Positions 52,531 through 64,000 of a stretch of 64,000 bases of DNA are shown in pieces. The translations under genes and the position numbers were made by a program. The stretch spans positions 256,413-320,412 of the forward strand of contig JACDOX010000113.1 of NCBI GenBank assembly GCA_014549065.1, read 5' to 3'. Source of the DNA: Cardinalis cardinalis (lineage: Eukaryota > Chordata > Aves > Passeriformes > Cardinalidae). The notes under the pieces were generated by a model that did not search any database, had not been told where the DNA came from, and saw only the letters and a program-made list of their open reading frames with translations. Every line of letters starts with the position of its first letter. The stretch's first letter is position 1.

Positions 52531-55500
52531 TTCACCTGAAATCTTTATTTATATTAAAAATCAAACAATTAGCATTTAAAGATATTACATTTTNCTCTTC
52601 AAAATACAGTAAAAGTATTGTAATTATGGACTTTGATTCTTTTCATGCCTGCTGCTGAGTTTATGAAAATTACCTTTCACCCTGTTTTTTCCATTTATGA
52701 AAAAGGGATGGTCCCAGTCCTAGTCAAGTGCTCTGATGCTTGTGGAAAATAAATTGCTCTGTGTGTGTGTTCAGTGTTATTATCCCTACTATGTTGAGAA
52801 TTCCTTCAGGAGAATTTATTTGCAATGACAATTTTTTAAAATTTTGGTTACATGCTCTTTATTTTTCTCCTTTGAATACAAATTTAAGGCTAAAATGGAG
52901 CTCATGTCCACATAATATCTGATCAGCAGAATGCCCTCTGCTGAATAATAATGTGATGTATATAGCACAATTCCTTAACTTGAATAGGAATTAGTTGTTT
53001 GCTAATTAGTTGTTTTGAATGTAGTTCATGTAGCTTTATATTTAACTCCTCGGTCCTTGCAATCAGAAATTTGTCTTTAATTTACTTCTTATTGATGCTT
53101 TATTTTCGTAAGTGGAAATACAAATAACTTTAGTGTTTGATCACAGTCAGTATTAACCTTCTAAAANGACACAGTAAGCTTAAACCAACTTCCATTAAGT
53201 ATGTGTCTGTTAGATTACTTTCAGATTTCTACTTTTCAATGCATTGTGAGAACAGGTACATTGGGGGAAAAGAAATATTCACTGACATGCCCCAGAGATG
53301 AAAAATAGACATTTTTAGGAAAAATTAAATTATGAATTACAAATAATAGTGTAAGAGATTAAAAGGTGTTGATATGGGATGGAAAAAATATAGCCATGCT
53401 TAAACAATTATTTTTATTGGTAAAGGGAAAAACAAACCAAAAAAAATCCCACACCTACCTCTCCCCCAACGAAAAACCCAGCAAAAACCAAAACACCCAA
53501 GCAAAAAAAAAAAAAAACAAAACCCAAACCCCAAGCTTCACATGCTTTCACATGGCCTCCCAGCAATCAGTTACTGAAAACATAGATAAGGAGAACTAAG
53601 AAATATCCTTGTTTCTGTTGCTTAGCTAGAACATAGAGTAACTGGTATCCAAGTTGAGGAGTGGGTTTTGGAATTCTCAGGTAGAAAAATCTAGTAGTTG
53701 ATACCACAGTAATTGGTTTGGGCTACTGCTCTTGTATACCTTGAGTCTTTAAGCTGTATAAAGCTGTGTGATAAGGAACTGTAGCTCTGAGCTGGAGATG
53801 TGAGTAGATCAACTACGTGGNTTTATCTTTCTGGCAGTAAATTATACAGTAGGAGAAATAGATAAGACCCAAGGTTTGGGTGTTTTCTGGTAGAGGAAAA
53901 ATAAACAGTGATAAGTTGCAAATCAGAAAATGTGATAACCACTAAAAAAAGTCATTTTCAGGCTCCTGACAGAACTACTTTATCTGAAGGGTTCTTGGGA
54001 TATGAGGATCACTCTGGGTTGCAAGCAAATGTTTTTGCTCATTAAGTAACTGTCTTTAGATTTTGGAAAACAGTAAAATAAGGACAGTCTTTTTTATTNC
54101 TTAAAATGCTGATAAAGGTGTAAAATGGGAACAGAATGGAAAAAGTTAATATCTTTGTTAGCTAAAATGTTTTATAATATAATTGAATTTTTGCTAAATG
54201 TCCTAGCATGTTGTATTTTGTATTAAGAGTTGAAATTGATTCCTTAGGACAGCTGCCACCATGGGGTCTCTTGGGTGGTTTAACTATATAGTTAGGAGAA
54301 AAATAATTAAAGAAAATCTGGCACTTGTATATGTGGGTTCTACAGCACAGAAACTACCTGAACATTCTAAGATTACCTTTTTCCCTGCTAGTTTGTCTAA
54401 TTTACTTCCTTCTTTTTAATATACATAATTGACAAAAATAGAACGTGCCATTTGGGTCAAGAAAATGCTCTAAAATTTTAGTTAGGCCTTTATGAAATAT
54501 GGTACTTATATAAATGATGTCAATTCGGATGAGGATTGCTCTAGTTAATGCTAAGTGGGCTGCATGTATTTAACAAACAGAATAATTTGTTAATGCATCA
54601 TTAGCAAAAAATATTTTTTTTCATCCTTCATAACTGAGTGTGCCGTGTTTGTTGTTCTGGGCTGTAGGCTTGCCTTTTCAGTCTTGCTAAGTTACNAATA
54701 CTATTGATTAGCTGTACCAGTTCCATGGATGTCTGACAAATGGCTTGGGCACCAGCATTCAAAAATCTCTCAAATGGGCTAAACTATATTAATGTCTTAA
54801 CAGCATTTTGTTCTATGGATTTCTGTGCACAAAGTATCCCACACTAGTACTTGCAGCAAGTGTTTAATCTGAAGCAGTGTCAGGTGTGCTTCTGAAGGGG
54901 TTTGCAGCTCAATGTGCCCTACTACTTGTCTATCCAAACAGCATAAACATGNAAAAATCAACTGCAAGCGCAGAATAGGAGAAAGTAATGTCTTGCCTGC
55001 TGTGATGCTCATGAATCAAGAGATAGTTTATGTTAATGATTCCTGTGCTGGAGATGAGTATAGTTAGCTTAGACTTTTGTTTTGAAAGGTTGCTGGAATA
55101 GAAGTTGCTGGAATACTGACTGAGTTGTTTCCTTCTTCATGAACAGATGTGGACTGACAGGTTTAATTTTGTGGAAAGAAAAATTTGTCATGTTAGTGCT
55201 AAATTTAAGGTATTGTCTCCTAGATGCATGTTTCTTTTGCTCTGCCTTTGTAGTCTAGATTAACAGTGGAAATATATTGACAGAAAATCTACTTGTGAAT
55301 TAAGATTTGCAGCAGGATTACATGCTACATAGAGATTCATACAGGAGAGAAGAAAAAAGAAATTTTGCACATGGGTACCTAAAATATGGAAACATTCTCT
55401 GGAGTGGTATTTAATAACACCCTAAAATTTATAATTAGACAAAGCAATCAATCTGCTTTTATACTAGCTTGGAAATTTCCTGGAGAATGTGACAGAACAA

Positions 55501-55557
55501 AAATTATTTCTTTTCTAATATTTAAAAATTAAATGAGAAATAATTGTTTTATCACAC
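52531..55557. other. Non-coding stretch
   Basis: AT-rich with no recognised exon. It contains an 8-bp-arm inverted repeat at 52923-52944 (TCAGCAGA, 6-base centre, TCTGCTGA) and the A/C-rich tract listed separately. Segment 54540-54680 is a repeat-free candidate conserved element. Confidence 0.55.
53425..53535. repeat. A/C-rich low-complexity tract
   Basis: A-rich DNA with CCC, CCCC and ACCCA interruptions and an A15-scale run near 53503-53517. The 77-codon plus frame at 53366-53599 runs through it and is low complexity, so it is not called a gene. Confidence 0.8.
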
Positions 55558-55588
<31 letters not shown>

Positions 55589-55625
55589 TGTTAACACAAA
55601 AAAAAAAAAAAAAAAAAAAAAAAAA
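55558..55625. repeat. Paired A28 tracts around a palindrome
   Basis: Two runs of exactly 28 A (55558-55585 and 55598-55625) flank TTGTGTTAACAC; with the adjoining A bases this makes the perfect 14-base palindrome TTGTGTTAACACAA. Both runs are preceded by CAC. The equal length suggests a duplication of a CAC-A28 unit or an assembly/base-calling limit on homopolymer length. No retrogene body is recognisable next to either tract. Confidence 0.9.
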
Positions 55626-55875
55626 GAAATAGCATACGTCAGGTGTCGTGGGTCCTTTTACCTCTTTGGGTGTTAGTATCAGAAAATTCCAAAATTTCTT
55701 ATTTCTGCTATAAGTGCCAGTCACTTATTAATCTTCCATGGATCATGAAAGCTGCCATATTATTCAGGCTACTTGCTCTGGCAGGAGTACAGTGTGCCTA
55801 AATGCAGAGGTTGNACGATTAGAAAAAAAATATTGGTTAAAATTTATTCTCTGATTGTATATGAATAATTATTTA
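55626..55875. other. Short non-coding gap between A28 tracts and CR1
   Basis: Unremarkable AT-rich sequence with no recognisable gene or repeat. Confidence 0.6.
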
Positions 55876-56140
55876 GGTTTGGAGGGACCTCCAGTGGTTT
55901 CCTCATTCATCTCCTAGACCAGCTCCAAGCAGGCCTGGTTAGGTGGGGTTTCTCAGGGCTGGGTCCAGCTGAGTCTCGAATCCTGGCAGGATGGAGACCC
56001 CGTGACCTCTCTGAGCATCCTGTGCCGGTGTTTGCCCATCCCTGCGTTGAATGCTTACTGGTTTTGGATGAACTAGCAAGTAGGAGCCAACTGCTTCATC
56101 TTTCTGTTGTTGTCCACTGAATCCATTTCCTCTTTTCCTG
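55876..56140 (-). mobile_element. CR1 LINE fragment, antisense, diverged
   Basis: Reads on the plus strand as the reverse complement of CR1. Landmarks in order: 'GGTTTGGAGGGACCTCCAGTGG', 'CTCCTAGACCAGCTCCAAGCAGG', 'GGGCTGGGTCCAGCTGAGTCTCGAATC', 'AGGATGGAGACCCCGTGACCTCTCTG', 'CATCCTGTGCCGGTGTTTG', then a degraded section and 'CCATTTCCTCTTTTCCTG'. Internal deletions are evident, and the element may continue weakly to about 56215. It differs from the copy at 31498 enough to suggest another CR1 subfamily. The 70-codon minus frame at 55939-56151 lies inside it and is not a gene. Confidence 0.92.
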
Positions 56141-57492
56141 AACCTGAGCATAAACCAAAGAAGCTCCTTCCATCCTGCAGCCCTGGCTGGACTGCTTTCT
56201 TCTCTTNGTAGAGGAGAGCACTTCTTACACTGAAATACTTAAAGATATGTAATCTGATTGTAATTTTGTGTTAGCAAGAAAGAGCACGCTTCTGGTTTAT
56301 TCTGCTTCAGTAATTTGCTTTCCATTTTCCATAGGAGTCTATTACAAGGTGAGAGAAAGTCTGTGAGGCATTGGCAACAATCAGGCAACTATTTCTTTAT
56401 CTTTAGAGGTAAGCTGTCATTAAGTTTGTTGTTTGGCATTGTATTGGAAGGGAAGTGAAAAGACACTGGAAAAATGAGAGTGGTGTTTAAGAAACCTGAC
56501 ATTACTATGCATAAAACAGTTTGCCTGTTTCTGTGGAAGTCTATACCCAGTAATATTTGTGCTTATCTTTTACCAATATTACATACCTTTTACCCTTCAT
56601 CCGTTGGAGTGCAGAACTTCCTACTTACCCCACCTCTAGTTGGCAAATATTTTAAATAGATGTTTCTTCCCTCTCTCACTGGNAGCAGAAAAAGTACTTT
56701 AACTGTTTTTTCAGGTATACAACCATGATGATAGTGGATTTTATAGGAGTGTATATAGTTTTTGATTGAGGCAAGGTCAATCACATTTTTTGCCAGGACC
56801 GTGTTTCCCTGAAGTTTCTCACTGTGAAAAAACTTTATTGACTGAAGATGGGTTTTGCCTGATTTCAAAATACTGGAGTGCCAGCCCCTGTGCCTCAGTT
56901 TTAAAAACTGGGCACTCATCAATTAGAGAAGGGTGGTAGTAACTATCCCCTTATTGGAGAAGGTAGGGGCTTACCANGAGAATGAAGTACTGCTTTTATT
57001 TTTTAGCATCTTAATTACTTAATTTTGTGTTATTCTAAAAATTAAGGAATATGCTGAAATATAAATTTTAGTAAGATTTCTTTTCAGAGAAGGAACTGTG
57101 TAATAAATTACCGCACTGTGGAATGCTATCATTTACTAAGGATGAAGGATATACCAAGAGATTAATTGGATGTTCTCTTTTTCTGAGGCAGCTTTTCCTA
57201 GGAATAGCTGGTTTTAAGCTTTTCATTCCAATTTCTGTCAACTAGATTTCTACAATGAACAGCCCAAAGGAGTTTAAACAGGAGCTTCTGTTGTGGAATG
57301 CACTTCCTTTTTATTTTAAAGCGTTGATTAACCCTTTTTAAAACTTTCTTTTGATGTGACCGGACAAAGAGAAACTCATATATCCCTTTGGGATTTGACT
57401 GCAGTGAACCTTCTTCAAAAATCATGACCTTGGCTGTCCAAATGACAAGGCTCTCAAGTTGTTAAAGTAGATTTAAATGAGATGAAAGCAGG

Positions 57493-57669
57493 ATGCCAAA
57501 ATGCGTTGCTGCAGATGTAGTGAAGCAGTACTTGGTACTGGCTGAAGCACAAGTGAGTGCATCAACCACACAGGTTGCTGCTGACAGGATGGAAACCAAT
57601 CCAGCAGCATGCAGTGAGACACATACAGCANCGTTCTCATACCTGAACATGCAAGCATTTAATCCATAA
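57493..57669 (+). other. Small unrecognised open frame (weak)
   Basis: ATG to TAA, 58 codons, starting MPKCVAADVVKQYLVLAEAQ, with balanced, protein-like composition and one N inside. The opposite strand is also open across most of it, which points to locally low stop density rather than selection. There are no good flanking splice sites and no family resemblance. It could be a relic of an old transposon or retrocopy, or chance. Confidence 0.12.
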
Positions 57670-59674
57670 AGATGAATGCACATTATGCTTTCCTTTGTCT
57701 GGGGTTAGGAATTTCGACAAAGTCTTTCTTGGTAACAAGGACATTCTTTGTAATGTAGATATATGTATACCTTTGCCTTTACAGTCATAACAACTTCTTG
57801 TCAAATGAACCAAAAAGTCTCAAGTGATACTTTCCCATCATGATAGAACAAGAACTCAATAACTTGTTATTCAAAATCCTGTGATAGAATACATTTCTGT
57901 CTTCAGAAATTGGGTTCTTTCCNCATTTCCCTGGGAAAAAATGCACTCCAGTGATTGTTTCGATGTATGCACTGGGTTATAAAGGGAGTTTCAGAGATAC
58001 TGTACTTATCAGCTGCACATGAACAGTTTGTGGTTTGAAGAGGGAACCTGGGATGGAGAAATCCAACNTTCTGTATCCAATTTTACCCAGTGGAATATGG
58101 CATTAAACAATCCTATTGTGTTTAAAATTTCACTTTGTCTGTTGGAACACTAGACCATATGGTTTATTTGGAGAAGCTTATGGATGGTTTGTTCATCTTT
58201 GTTTCCTGATTTTCTACTTTACATATCAGATAATGTGAGAAAATGTATTGTGAATATCAAAGGTAACCTTTGAAGTTCAGCATGGTGCTAAACTGTACCT
58301 TATGTCTTGTTTATTTTATTGGAATACAAAGTTGTGTCTTTTTTATTTAGGTTGCACGTTTGAACTAAAGTCAGATCGAGCTGATGGATAAAAATCTGGG
58401 AATTGTGAAATATTTAATTAGAAAAGTGTATGGATCTTGTGTTTCACAAGAACTAGTTGAAGAATTGAGCAACCTCAGGAAAGATGCTTTGTGAACCAAA
58501 CTTGAGCTATATTTTCTGACATCAGCCAGTCTTTTTGAAATTTTTAGAAAATCCTGGTTGTGGTGTTTTGGGTTGGGTTTGNTTTTTTTTATTTTTTTTT
58601 AATTTTCACTGTAGCCAACAGTTATTTGCTTGTCTTATTTTATACATTTGTTTTGTACAATAGTTTACAAATGGAAAATTTTCTTAAGCTATGTATTTAG
58701 AATATAGTATAGCTAACCTATAGAAGTGCTTAAGTTATGCAAATATATATGCTGAGTGAGACACACTAGAAGACTGTGTATCTCTAGTTATTTATATAGC
58801 TTTTAGCATTCCTGTGTATTGCAATTTATTGAGATCCACGTTTTGAGCATGTTGCATTTTTTCTTGCTTCTGAGAATTAGTGTAACAGCCTCACAAAGAA
58901 ATGCCCTTTGATGATAAGATTGCAGAGTAGGAGTGAATGAGCAGAGGAGGAGTATGCCAGACTATAATAATGTTTGTAACATTAATTAAACTGTTTGTTA
59001 AGTAATATATTTGGACAGACGAGTGTTTCCCAGCTTCTACATAGCCCATTATGTGTTCTAGTAAATTAAAACTAGGAAACCTTTGTTGGAGTTNCAGTGC
59101 TCAAACTGACATCTAATTCCCCCAGACAATAGGTACAAGCCTGCAAGCCTCTCTAATTCTTTCCAGTCTTTACATTTATTGATTCTTTTGTAAACGTGTT
59201 TCATCCAATCTGTTATGAACAGCACTGGTTAGAAGTGTGAAGTTTACCACACCTGACCTAAGGCACATTAAAACCAGCAGCTATCTGCCAGGCAGCCATA
59301 CAGTTGGGCATCCCAGATTTACTTCCAATCACTAGAAAATTTGGACCTTTAATGGCTGGTTTGGTTCCTGCTTTGTGTAGAGGGACTGACATGTTGATTC
59401 TTTGATCTGTCTGGTTTGCAACTGAATTTAGTTCAGCTATCATTTGTATTCCTGGTTCTAAATGTTTTATTACTTGTGTTGGCTTATATAAGTAGTTTAT
59501 TTTGATTCAGAACTTCATTTTCCCTAGTCCTGAGTAATGTTTTGCATATACATATGTATNTTTCTTACTGCAAAGTATGGATTTAATCCATTTTTTTTCC
59601 TAACTTGTCAGTTTTTTTGCATGTCTTATTTTGACAGTTACCAAATAATCAATGCATAATCTCTGAATGGATAT

Positions 59675-59716
59675 AGTAAATTTTAGTGAAATGGAACAGT
59701 AAATTTTAGNGAAATG
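59675..59716. repeat. 23-bp tandem duplication
   Basis: AGTAAATTTTAGTGAAATGG at 59675 recurs at 59698 (one N at 59710). Two copies with period 23. Confidence 0.85.
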
Positions 59717-62278
59717 AGCACAATACATTTTTATTATTTTCTTCATCTTATACTGTAAAACATATGTAATTAATAATTGATAGTAAACAAACACATCTTA
59801 TTTTTCCTACCATATTCATCACCAGTTTCAAAGCTTTGAAGTTCAGTAAATAATTTATGATAGTTGTTAGTGTAAGGAAATCTAACTGTACTCCTGATCC
59901 TGCTTGCTTTTTGTCCTTGTTGTTCTCAAGCATAACTTTGANTGGTAGCCAAACTGAATGATAAAGAATCTATGAATAACTGATGGGGTTCATTAAACAG
60001 ATGGAAATTAAATCAGTTATTTTTGATTTAAAAAATTTAGAAATACATAAGGAAAATTTTGTGTATCTTAATTTTATTTATTTAATTTGGAATGAATCAC
60101 ATGAGACAATGAAGAAGTGAATGTTTTTAATACAAAGTGAAATGTGTTTTCAGCCTGCTTTTGTTCTCAAAACTTCAATCAGGTTGTTTTTTAGCCTTGA
60201 TAAATATCTTGCTGAGATCTGCTGTATTTGCTGANAATGTAACAAAAGGTGTGAGAGTACAAAAATGAAGAAATACATGGTTTTGGCCTTAACTGAAATG
60301 TTCCATAAAATGTTAATTCCTTTATTTTTCCTTGCTTGCNTGGAAAACCCAAAGATTGTGGAGAGATTTTTAAGCATTGAAGAGATTTTTTTTCCAGATC
60401 ATTCAAGCTCAAAAGGTTAGCTTTCATTTGTGTCCTTATAAAAGTTCTTAAATAATCCAGTAATATATTGTGAGCCTTCAAATATATTCTGACTTACCTC
60501 AAACTTGAAATAAAGCAGGAAAAAAATACATGACTTCAGGCAGAGAGGTAAAAATTCTGTGTAATTCTGTAACTTNCAGGTACCAGTTTATGGCATCTCC
60601 AGTTTAACCCTCAAAACAGAGTNAGATCAGGACATAGCAAAGTAGTTTGAATCCATCATCATTTGGCTGCAAATAACAANGCAGTGTAAAACCTCTCATG
60701 GAGTTTTGCCAGACTGAGTGGGGAACTGTGGTGAGAAGTTTGATGTACCTAAGAATTTATTTAGTTTCTTTTAATTTTTTAAATATTGTGTGCATATAAA
60801 TGGAGCTGCATGACAGCACTTGTGCTCAAGGCGACAGGACTGTGTAGGAATCTGTGGCCATTCTGTCNCTGGGCAGGCTGCAGCCTGCAGTGCTTGCTTT
60901 GCTGTGTTGCTGTGCATTTGTGGAGCCCCAGGCCTTTGTTCCTGACATGGGTGGTCTGGGAGCACGGGGTGTAAATGGGTTCTGTTTTGTACTGCTGTAA
61001 TTACAATGAGGCATCACAGTGAAGCTTTAAAGAATATTTTCAATGCAGGGCTGAATATATAAGGCACTAACAGGAGGAGGCTGTTATTCCATGGTCTAGG
61101 GTCTTCTGGGTCTGAGATTTAGGCTGGTTTGTAAGGCTTTCCACTTAAAGGTGATTTATAGGTATCATGAACCAGATGTTGTGAAAATTNCCAAGAATAG
61201 CAAGAACCTGTTATTGGCTTTCGGAAATTTATTGTCTCTCAAGGTTTCCTGTACACCGCTGTTATTTCCCTTGAAATCAGTGCGGGACTTGCCTTGTGTT
61301 GGCAAGACCACATTAAGCCATTATTGTCATTAGTTCACTAATTTTTCTGGTATGGCAGATGACAGAGGAGGAATGTTTTGGGAAGTTTCTGACTTTGACC
61401 AATATGGTGATAATTTCACTTGGCAAAGGCACGTTACTACTCTCTCCCTATTGAGTAATAAAAACCTTCTCCAGAAAATGAATTTNTTAGATTATTTCAG
61501 GGACCAAAAAAAAAGGCCACCATCTTTTATAATTAAAAGAGTTAGCCTAAATATAGATGTTACCATCGACTGNTTAGTGTTGTTTGACAGTGGCAAATTT
61601 TTTCCTTTAGAGGTCTGTAAATGATGTGATGAGCAAGTATTCAATCTTCATTTGGTAGCTTTAGCTGCTTCTTGAAAAGTACTTTGGTTTGGTTTTGTTC
61701 TAAAAGCTCTTCTTTTTCTTTCCTCCCATGGTTTCTTTCCTGCTTGTTTTGTCTATTTTTAATTGCTGCACTGCAAAACCAGTGATAATGATAAAGCTAA
61801 TGATGAACACCCATATTCTTTNGGAAGCTTTAAAACTGTTAAAGGATAATCAGCAAATAACATTACNAGAAGTGTGTGACTGCAGTGTGATCTCATGCAT
61901 GTTAATTTTTCACTGCAAGAAGAACCTGTGTCTCTGGCTTCATAGATCACCTTGAAGGATTGGGGCTTGCTTTTTCTAAGGAACATGGTTTGCAACAATA
62001 CATCACCTTCGTTTCTTTGCTCCTAGAGAGAATCTGCTGACAGCAGGGCTATGATAGAACAGGCCACATCCACCATTGACTTTTTCCTTTCAGTGTCACC
62101 TTGGGACATCATGTCTGATTTCCAAGTNATGATAATTTTGTAACTGTGCTTTAGTACTTCTCTTTTTTGGTCGCCTTGTGCAGCCTACTGGCTCTTCAGG
62201 GGCTAAGTTCACGAGTGGCATCAAGTGGGTGCAAAAATGCTGTAGAAGAGGAAAAATCTCAGTCATTTTCATGCTGCC

Positions 62279-62294
62279 TTTTTTTTTTTTTTTA
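62279..62294. repeat. Poly-T run
   Basis: About 16 consecutive T. No retrotransposed body is recognisable beside it. Confidence 0.8.
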
Positions 62295-62939
62295 GTCAGG
62301 CTTTGTGAACATGTAAAAATTGTGCAAATTTTTATTGAATTGTAATCTTTTTTTGTAAACATCTGTATTTCTTGGCAAGGATGATAAAGCAGAAAAGGTG
62401 GAGAAAAGACAGGCTTCAAGGATAAAAGGAGCCTTAACTAAAGGAAGCAGGTTAGCAATTATGTGTGCACTGGCAATGTTCAAGATAGAATACTGCTCAC
62501 ACACAGAGCTCAGTTATCTGCAGAACAAAGGAGCAGCTTACAGAACTCTCAGTACAGAGAGACCCAGTAGTAATTTTTGTGACTTCGTGTAGTCTTGTAA
62601 AATTGTGAGGTATTCACAAATTCAATGCTTTGTTCTGCTTATTGAAAATCTTTGGANTTAAATTAATAAAACAAACTTGTGTAGCTACCAGTAAATGCCT
62701 TTGTGAACAAAATGTTCCTTTTCAGGTCACTAGAATCGCCAGTTAAACTATCAAATGCAGGTGCTTTAATTAAAATAATTTTTTTTTTTTTGTGCAAATC
62801 CACTTGAAGAAATAAGTAATTCATGGTAAAAGATATGAAAATTGGAATCTGACAAANGTGTATTTGTACAAAACCTTTCCATAAGTACTGAACTCTGTCT
62901 TTAATGTGTATTGGTTGCTAAATCAAGTCAGATGNCTGA

Positions 62940-63180
62940 GGCAAGAACTGGAGAGCTGATAGCAAATATTCATAGTGGAAGCTGATAACAGCCTTAATTA
63001 AGCTGCTGCTATCTTTCCATGATAAATTTAGAACTTCTCCATAAGTCATCTGACTTTAATGCTCCATTTGCATCCAGGAGTGTTTGATTTAAATCAGTGT
63101 CTCTGTTAAGAAATCTGCAGATGTCTCTTTGATAGCCCTAGCTGTCTCTCAAGAAGAGCCTGGGAGCTTTGTTTTCCTGT
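62940..63180. promoter_or_regulatory. Candidate conserved enhancer-like element
   Basis: Repeat-free block with a cluster of sites: a TTAATTAA homeodomain core at about 62994-63001 inside a longer imperfect palindrome (GATAACAGC...GCTGCTATC type), an octamer/POU site ATTTGCAT at 63066-63073, and the perfect palindrome TGATTTAAATCA at 63085-63096. The clustering suggests a developmental enhancer. Conservation was not checked and the call rests on motif density alone. Confidence 0.3.
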
Positions 63181-64000
63181 GTTACAGGGTAGAGAATGAN
63201 GTGTACATTGACCTAAAGCTGACCTTCCAGCATTTAGCTTTTTCAAGGTTGGCATACCCTGAGAAATACTTATTTCTTTAATGACTAATGCTTTCTCATA
63301 CCATTTCTTGAAGCCAGAATTCCTTAATTTTTTTGTTACTGTACTTGCTTAATTCAAAGAAGCTTTACCTTGAAAACTGGGTAAAANGATNATTTTAGAA
63401 TAATTCTAGAAGCTTGGATAGGCACAGTCCAAGACAGCTCTATTCATGTAGTGTTAATTGCAGTTAAACAGAAAGGTTCTAAGATAACAAATGATGTGGT
63501 GAGTTTTTAGAGAAGCTATTTAGTATTATGGCAACAGATTGTTTGAATGGATTTGTTGTCTCTGGTTTTGCTTTCAGCAGTTGTACACATTGTAAATGCC
63601 TTAATCATCAATTACTGAACTGTCTGAGACACTTCTTTTTATTTTAATTATTTTAAGGGCAGGAAAAAAATAACTTAATTTGAAAGTTAATACTTGTATT
63701 AGAATTTTATGATCAAAAAATAAATTGTTTTTCCTGTCTAGAAATTCTGCCATTATTTCTGAGCCAGACATTTTAACAGGATTCTTCTTTATAGTTAGAA
63801 AAAAGTCATGGGAGAGTGGTGCTACTTCTTTGCAGAGACTGAATACACAGTATTCAGAAACNGTAATTCGCACAGCTGTCTAAAGCTGAGATAAAGTAGA
63901 TCATTAAGTTCATGTAAATTATAAAAGTCATCTGCATGTTTGTCTAGAAGTCCAGTATTCATGCATTTTGTGTGAAAACAAACACAAAAAAAGGAGAGTT

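Larger units (their letters stand above)
56141..64000. other. Non-coding right flank
   Basis: No confident gene. Contains one modest protein-like frame (57493-57669), a T-rich run at 58582-58602, a 16-base palindrome GCAGGCTGCAGCCTGC at 60873-60888, T runs near 62278-62294 and 62779-62791, and a repeat-free block at 62940-63180 (listed separately). Single N bases are much more frequent from 59 kb to the end than elsewhere. Confidence 0.55.

Noticed and set aside
1..64000. Search for endogenous retroviruses or other viral insertions
   Set aside because: No long terminal repeat pairs, primer-binding sites or viral protein motifs were recognised.
1..64000. Search for tRNA, rRNA, microRNA or CRISPR arrays
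   Set aside because: No tRNA box pairs, rRNA blocks, spaced direct-repeat arrays or plausible precursor hairpins were recognised. The two perfect hairpins are too short for microRNA precursors.

Overview
This window reads as nuclear DNA from a bird. Three decayed copies of the sauropsid CR1 LINE are recognisable: 7794-7857 (minus), 31498-31965 (plus) and 55876-56140 (minus). Interspersed repeats are otherwise sparse, the background is AT-rich, and two sharply bounded CpG islands stand out. Nothing looks bacterial, plasmid or phage: there are no operons, no ribosome-binding sites and no dense coding. Single scattered N bases look like masked heterozygous or ambiguous calls in a draft assembly. 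I cannot tell which bird it is.

Layout. 1-15.3 kb is AT-rich non-coding sequence with one CR1 tail and a few microsatellites. 15.34-15.80 kb is a small CpG island, preceded by an AT-rich block with homeodomain-type cores. 15.8-18.2 kb is an inter-island stretch with good splice-site sequences on the minus strand. 18.22-20.04 kb is the main CpG island. It holds a G-quadruplex motif, a dense C-rich (Sp1/KLF-type) block and several plus-strand splice donors, the best at 19244 (GTAAGT). The simplest reading is a promoter with a non-coding first exon, transcribed rightward into a very long first intron. Divergent or antisense transcription leftward is possible. 20-64 kb is AT-rich and intron-like or intergenic, with two CR1 copies, a perfect 65-bp tandem duplication, short tandem duplications, perfect short-loop hairpins, A/C- or T/G-rich low-complexity blocks and paired A28 tracts.

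Coding. I could not identify any protein-coding exon of a known family. The longest open frames lie in the CpG islands, where GC-rich sequence has few stop codons, or in CR1 or tandem-repeat DNA. A few short frames elsewhere are recorded as weak candidates. The gene driven by the islands is not named, because no diagnostic coding sequence is present.

I found no previously undescribed biological system. The most useful leads are the double-island promoter with sense and possible antisense splicing, several candidate conserved non-coding elements, the perfect 17-bp-arm hairpin at 48.3 kb, and the rise in N calls over the last 5 kb.
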